Positions 6,175 through 8,187 of a stretch of DNA of 8,187 bases are shown here, piece after piece. Numbering within the stretch: the stretch's first letter is position 1; the number at the start of each line of letters is the position of its first letter. The translations under genes were made by a program, and so were the position numbers. This DNA is from Verrucomicrobiota bacterium (lineage in GTDB: Bacteria > Verrucomicrobiota > Verrucomicrobiia > Opitutales > UBA953), in NCBI GenBank assembly GCA_004293385.1, contig RDYO01000102.1, positions 1 to 8,187 of the forward strand. Reading direction: 5' to 3'. The notes under the pieces were generated by a model. It ran no database searches. It was not told the DNA's origin and saw nothing but the letters and a program-made list of their open reading frames with translations.

Positions 6175-8187
6175 ATGCCCTCGGACACCTGTCCCTCCCG
6201 CCACCGCACGATCCGCCGCCTCACCCGCGTCGTGAACGTGGGCGGCGTCGGCGTGGGCGGAAACAACCCCATCCGGGTCCAGTCGATGACGACCTCCGAC
6301 ACGGAGGACGTCGCGGCGACGGTCGCGCAGGCGATCCGCCTGGCCGAAGCGGGCAGCGAGATCATCCGCATCACGGCCCCGAACAAGGCCGCGGCGGCCG
6401 CGCTCAAGGAGATCCGCGCGAAGTTCCGCGCCGCGGGCTTCACCCAGCCGCTGGTCGCCGACATCCACTTCCTCCCGGCCGCCGCGATGGAAGCCGTCGA
6501 ACACGTGGAGAAGATCCGCGTGAACCCGGGCAACTACGCCGACAAGAAGAAGTTCGCGGTGCTCGAGTACACCGACACCGCCTACGCCGAAGAGCTGGAG
6601 CGTCTGCACGCGGCCTTCACGCCGCTGGTCCTCCGCGCCAAGGAACTCGGTCGTTCGCTCCGCATCGGCACCAACCACGGCTCGCTTTCGGACCGCATCA
6701 TGAACCGCTTCGGTGATTCGCCGAACGGGATGGTTGAATCCGCCCTGGAATTCATCCGCATCGCGGAATCGCACGGCTTCAAGGACATGGTGCTGTCGAT
6801 GAAGTCCTCTAATCCCAAGGTGATGGTCGAAGCCTACCGCCTCGCGGCCGCCCGCATGACGGAGCTCGGCATGGACTACCCTCTGCACCTCGGCGTGACC
6901 GAGGCGGGCGAAGGCGAAGACGCCCGCATCAAGTCCGCCATCGGCATCGGCTCGCTGCTCGCGGACGGCCTGGGCGACACGATTCGCGTCTCACTGACGG
7001 AAGACCCCTGGCACGAGATCCCGGTCTGCAAGGAGATCGTCCGCCGCGCCGAAGCGTTCGCCGCCCTCGGCGCCGCTTCCTCCGTCAATCTTCCCGCCGA
7101 CCCGGCGGACCCGTTCTCGTTCACCCGTCGCGAGACCGAGACCATCGAGCTATCATCGAAATGCCTCGCCGGCTCGAGCGAGACCCCGCGCGTGGTGGTA
7201 CGCAGTGTCGTCGGCCTCGCCGATTGGCAGGCGGCGGCCAAGGAGCTCCTCGACGTCCATGCCGCCCAGCGTGAAGTCCGCGCCGAAGGCTTGCTCCTGC
7301 GCCTCGACGACCCCACCCACGCCGCCGGCCTGCGCTCCCTGCGCAAGGCCCTCGGACAGGCCGTCCCCGCCCTCTTCGTCGAAACCACCCTCTCCCCCTC
7401 CGACTTCCCGTTCGACGGCTCTGGCAGCCGCCTCGTGGTCGTAAAGGCCTTCTCTGCTGCCGATGGGGCTGAACTCAAAGCCTGGGGCGTAGCGGTCACG
7501 CGGCATGACGCGGTCCTGGCGGTCGACGTCGACGGCCCGACGGTCACCGCGCTCGCCCAGGAACTCGCCGCGATCCCGGCGAGTCGCCTCATCCTCACGT
7601 CCTCGCAGCCACAGGAAGGCCTGCACGCGACGGGCACCTATCGCGAACTGGTCCGTTGCTCCGCCGCGGCGAAACTCAAGGCCCCGCTCTGGATCCGCGC
7701 CACGGTCGCCAACGCCGTACTCCTCGACCCCGGTTTCCAGTCACGCCTGCTCGAAGCGTCGATCCTCGCCGGCGGCCTGCTCGTCGACGGCTACGGCGAC
7801 TTCCTCTCCTGCGAGACGCCGACCTCTTCCGCGAAGTCGCTCACCCTCGCCTATGACATCCTGCAGGGCGCGCGCATGCGCCAGACGAAGACCGAGTACG
7901 TCGCCTGCCCGAGCTGCGGCCGCACGCTCTTCGACATCCAGTCGACGACCCTCAAGATCAAGGAACGCACCGGTCACCTGAAGTCCGTCACCATCGCCGT
8001 CATGGGCTGCATCGTGAACGGACCAGGTGAGATGGCCGACGCCGACTTCGGCTACGTCGGCGGCGCTCCCGGCAAGATCAACCTCTACGTCGGCAAGACC
8101 CCGGTGAAGTTCAACATCCCGCAGGAAGAAGCCGTCGAACGCCTCGTCGACCTCATCAAGGAAAAGGGCCGCTGGGTGGAAGCCTGA
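6175..8187 (+). CDS. ispG: 4-hydroxy-3-methylbut-2-enyl diphosphate synthase, long form with insertion domain
   Basis: IspG (GcpE) is a [4Fe-4S] enzyme that reductively opens methylerythritol cyclodiphosphate to HMBPP, the penultimate MEP-pathway step. The N-terminal TIM barrel (about 11-295) contains NPIRVQSMTTSDTEDV, VADIHF, KIRVNPGNY and RIGTNHGSLSDRIM. The C-terminal iron-sulfur domain (about 570-670) supplies Cys578 and Cys581 in CPSCGR, Cys612 in GCIVNGPGE and Glu619, the four cluster ligands. Between them lies an insertion domain of about 260 residues. At 670 residues this is the three-domain form known from plants, Chlamydiae and Bacteroidetes, not the short E. coli-type enzyme (about 370). 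The gene is intact: its TGA is the last three bases of the window. The ATG at 6175 lies right behind a small hairpin. The gene follows the hydrolase gene by 41 bases and may be read from the same transcript or its own promoter. Confidence 0.96.
   Translation: MPSDTCPSRHRTIRRLTRVVNVGGVGVGGNNPIRVQSMTTSDTEDVAATVAQAIRLAEAGSEIIRITAPNKAAAAALKEIRAKFRAAGFTQPLVADIHFLPAAAMEAVEHVEKIRVNPGNYADKKKFAVLEYTDTAYAEELERLHAAFTPLVLRAKELGRSLRIGTNHGSLSDRIMNRFGDSPNGMVESALEFIRIAESHGFKDMVLSMKSSNPKVMVEAYRLAAARMTELGMDYPLHLGVTEAGEGEDARIKSAIGIGSLLADGLGDTIRVSLTEDPWHEIPVCKEIVRRAEAFAALGAASSVNLPADPADPFSFTRRETETIELSSKCLAGSSETPRVVVRSVVGLADWQAAAKELLDVHAAQREVRAEGLLLRLDDPTHAAGLRSLRKALGQAVPALFVETTLSPSDFPFDGSGSRLVVVKAFSAADGAELKAWGVAVTRHDAVLAVDVDGPTVTALAQELAAIPASRLILTSSQPQEGLHATGTYRELVRCSAAAKLKAPLWIRATVANAVLLDPGFQSRLLEASILAGGLLVDGYGDFLSCETPTSSAKSLTLAYDILQGARMRQTKTEYVACPSCGRTLFDIQSTTLKIKERTGHLKSVTIAVMGCIVNGPGEMADADFGYVGGAPGKINLYVGKTPVKFNIPQEEAVERLVDLIKEKGRWVEA

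Overview
This is a GC-rich, gene-dense chromosomal segment with seven protein genes and no RNA genes. It looks like core housekeeping DNA of a Gram-negative bacterium. The combination of a long-form IspG with an internal insertion domain, a type I QueF, start codons mostly without Shine-Dalgarno sequences and high GC suggests the PVC group, with Verrucomicrobiota (Opitutales-like) as my best guess. That placement is an inference, not something the sequence proves.

Layout: a leftward block runs queF - xerC - ispE from about 1799 down to the left edge. queF and xerC overlap by 4 bases, and ispE is cut by the window edge after 133 codons. A rightward block runs dxr - rseP - (151-base repeat-rich spacer) - TAT-exported MBL-fold hydrolase - ispG and ends at the last base of the window. 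The two blocks diverge from a 102-base promoter-containing gap at 1800-1901.

Functionally, three of the seven methylerythritol-phosphate (MEP) isoprenoid enzymes lie within 8.2 kb: DXR (first committed step), IspE (fourth enzyme) and IspG (sixth enzyme). They share the segment with an envelope intramembrane protease (RseP), a queuosine enzyme (QueF), a chromosome-dimer recombinase (XerC-like) and an exported hydrolase of the methyl parathion hydrolase-like MBL subfamily.

The least ordinary parts are three. The rseP-MBL spacer holds a GC-rich hairpin, a 26-bp-arm inverted repeat whose two arms each carry four G-runs on opposite strands, and a short tandem repeat. The RseP protein is oversized, with a third degenerate PDZ-like segment and altered family motifs. 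A small hairpin abuts the ispG start codon. I see no CRISPR array, transposase, phage gene or defence system, and most of the window is ordinary core genome.
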